Shown: positions 40,185 through 40,326 of the stretch, piece after piece
Layout of the letters: the number at the start of each line of letters is the position of its first letter
Numbering within the stretch: position 1 is the first letter of the stretch
Source: an uncultured Eubacteriales bacterium
GTDB taxonomy: Bacteria > Bacillota > Clostridia > Christensenellales > Aristaeellaceae
Direction of reading: 5' to 3'
NCBI GenBank assembly: GCA_902773895.1
Contig: CACYGB010000012.1
Location: forward strand, 1-40,326
DNA length: 40,326 nucleotides
Notes under the pieces: model-generated
Seen by the model: the letters and a program-made list of their open reading frames with translations, nothing else
Database searches by the model: none
Told to the model about the DNA's origin: nothing
Position numbers and translations under genes: made by a program

Positions 40185-40326
40185 CGGGGACGGGGATACG
40201 CCGTGGGCTTCTTCAGCCCCCGGGCCTCTGAACCAGGGACCATCGGTCCGCAACCTCAATCGGCGCAACTCCCCACAGGGGAGATTGCTTGTTTCGGTTG
40301 ATCTCACCGCAGGCAAAGCATCCGCC
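40185..40326. other. Unassigned structured region at the right edge
   Basis: No gene is recognised on the plus strand. Hairpins lie at about 40205-40219, around GGACC-ATC-GGTCC and at 40265-40291 (GCAACTCCCC, ACA loop, GGGGAG-A-TTGC), the last followed by TTGTTTC and possibly the metG terminator. On the minus strand a frame is open from the edge to a stop at 40213-40215 and contains CFACGEINRN; it could be the end of a gene entering from the right or a chance frame in a repeat. Confidence 0.4.

Noticed and set aside
38010..40316. Minus-strand open frame of about 770 codons
   Set aside because: Antisense to metG, including its HIGH and KMSKS regions.
40190..40326. Lysine riboswitch on the minus strand (GAGGTTGCGG and GGGGGCTGAAG resemblance)
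   Set aside because: The order and stems do not fit, and the transcript would run antisense into metG.

Overview
The window is a GC-rich stretch of a Gram-positive-type, endospore-forming bacterium, most likely a member of the Clostridia. The support is an alpha/beta-type small acid-soluble spore protein gene, a Met T-box leader on metG, a TPP riboswitch on thiT, sigma-A-type promoters (TTGACA/TATAAT with 16-18 bp spacers), AGGAGG ribosome-binding sites and many hairpin-plus-U-tract terminators. I cannot name the genus. Nearly all DNA is coding and genes sit in tight operons, often with 4-base ATGA overlaps.

Layout. 1-1850: the end of an S4 RNA-binding protein gene, thiT under a TPP riboswitch (minus), and a divergent yfbR-like 5'-nucleotidase. 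1852-5065: a six-gene minus-strand operon (DUF1934, an unknown protein, a metallo-beta-lactamase-fold hydrolase, dut, deoD, DUF523) with a clear promoter. 5067-6883: DUF1858, L-lactate dehydrogenase and a small multi-pass membrane protein (minus). 6943-7746: an acyl-CoA thioesterase gene followed by about 290 bp of consecutive hairpins ending in a terminator. 7754-10563: a three-gene minus operon of two alpha/beta hydrolases and an ATP-grasp ligase. 10929-13112: a large secreted tannase-like esterase. 13260-14201: a sirtuin with an acidic tail. 14414-17201: a minus operon of sugar isomerase/epimerase, FMN-dependent alpha-hydroxy-acid dehydrogenase and Gfo/Idh/MocA oxidoreductase. 17419-17692: the spore protein gene.

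17755-23590 is a purine salvage unit: xanthine phosphoribosyltransferase followed by a complete BMP/Nup-type nucleoside ABC importer (binding protein, double ATPase, two permeases). It fits functionally with deoD, dut and yfbR elsewhere in the window. 23596-27514 holds a class I glutamine-amidotransferase-like peptidase, a metallophosphoesterase, an endonuclease IV-like TIM barrel and a CNNM/CorC-type membrane protein. 28193-34750 is a complete oligopeptide ABC importer with three departures from the norm: a four-cysteine, DnaJ-like zinc motif inside the extracytoplasmic part of OppB, a fused OppD-OppF ATPase in which all four Fe-S cysteines of the OppD C-terminus are replaced, and a binding protein without a lipobox. 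34749-35071 encodes a DUF1540 protein and a 43-residue protein. 35241-37852 holds queT, a DUF937-like protein with Gly/Leu repeats and a histone-H1-like tail, and a membrane protein with an Ada-like zinc-binding C-terminus. 37856-40184 is metG with its T-box leader. The last 140 bp are structured and unassigned.

The strongest candidates for undescribed biology are the modified Opp importer, the ATP-grasp/two-hydrolase operon, the hairpin array at 7454-7746 and the DUF937/H1-like protein. No mobile element, phage gene, CRISPR array, tRNA or rRNA gene was found.
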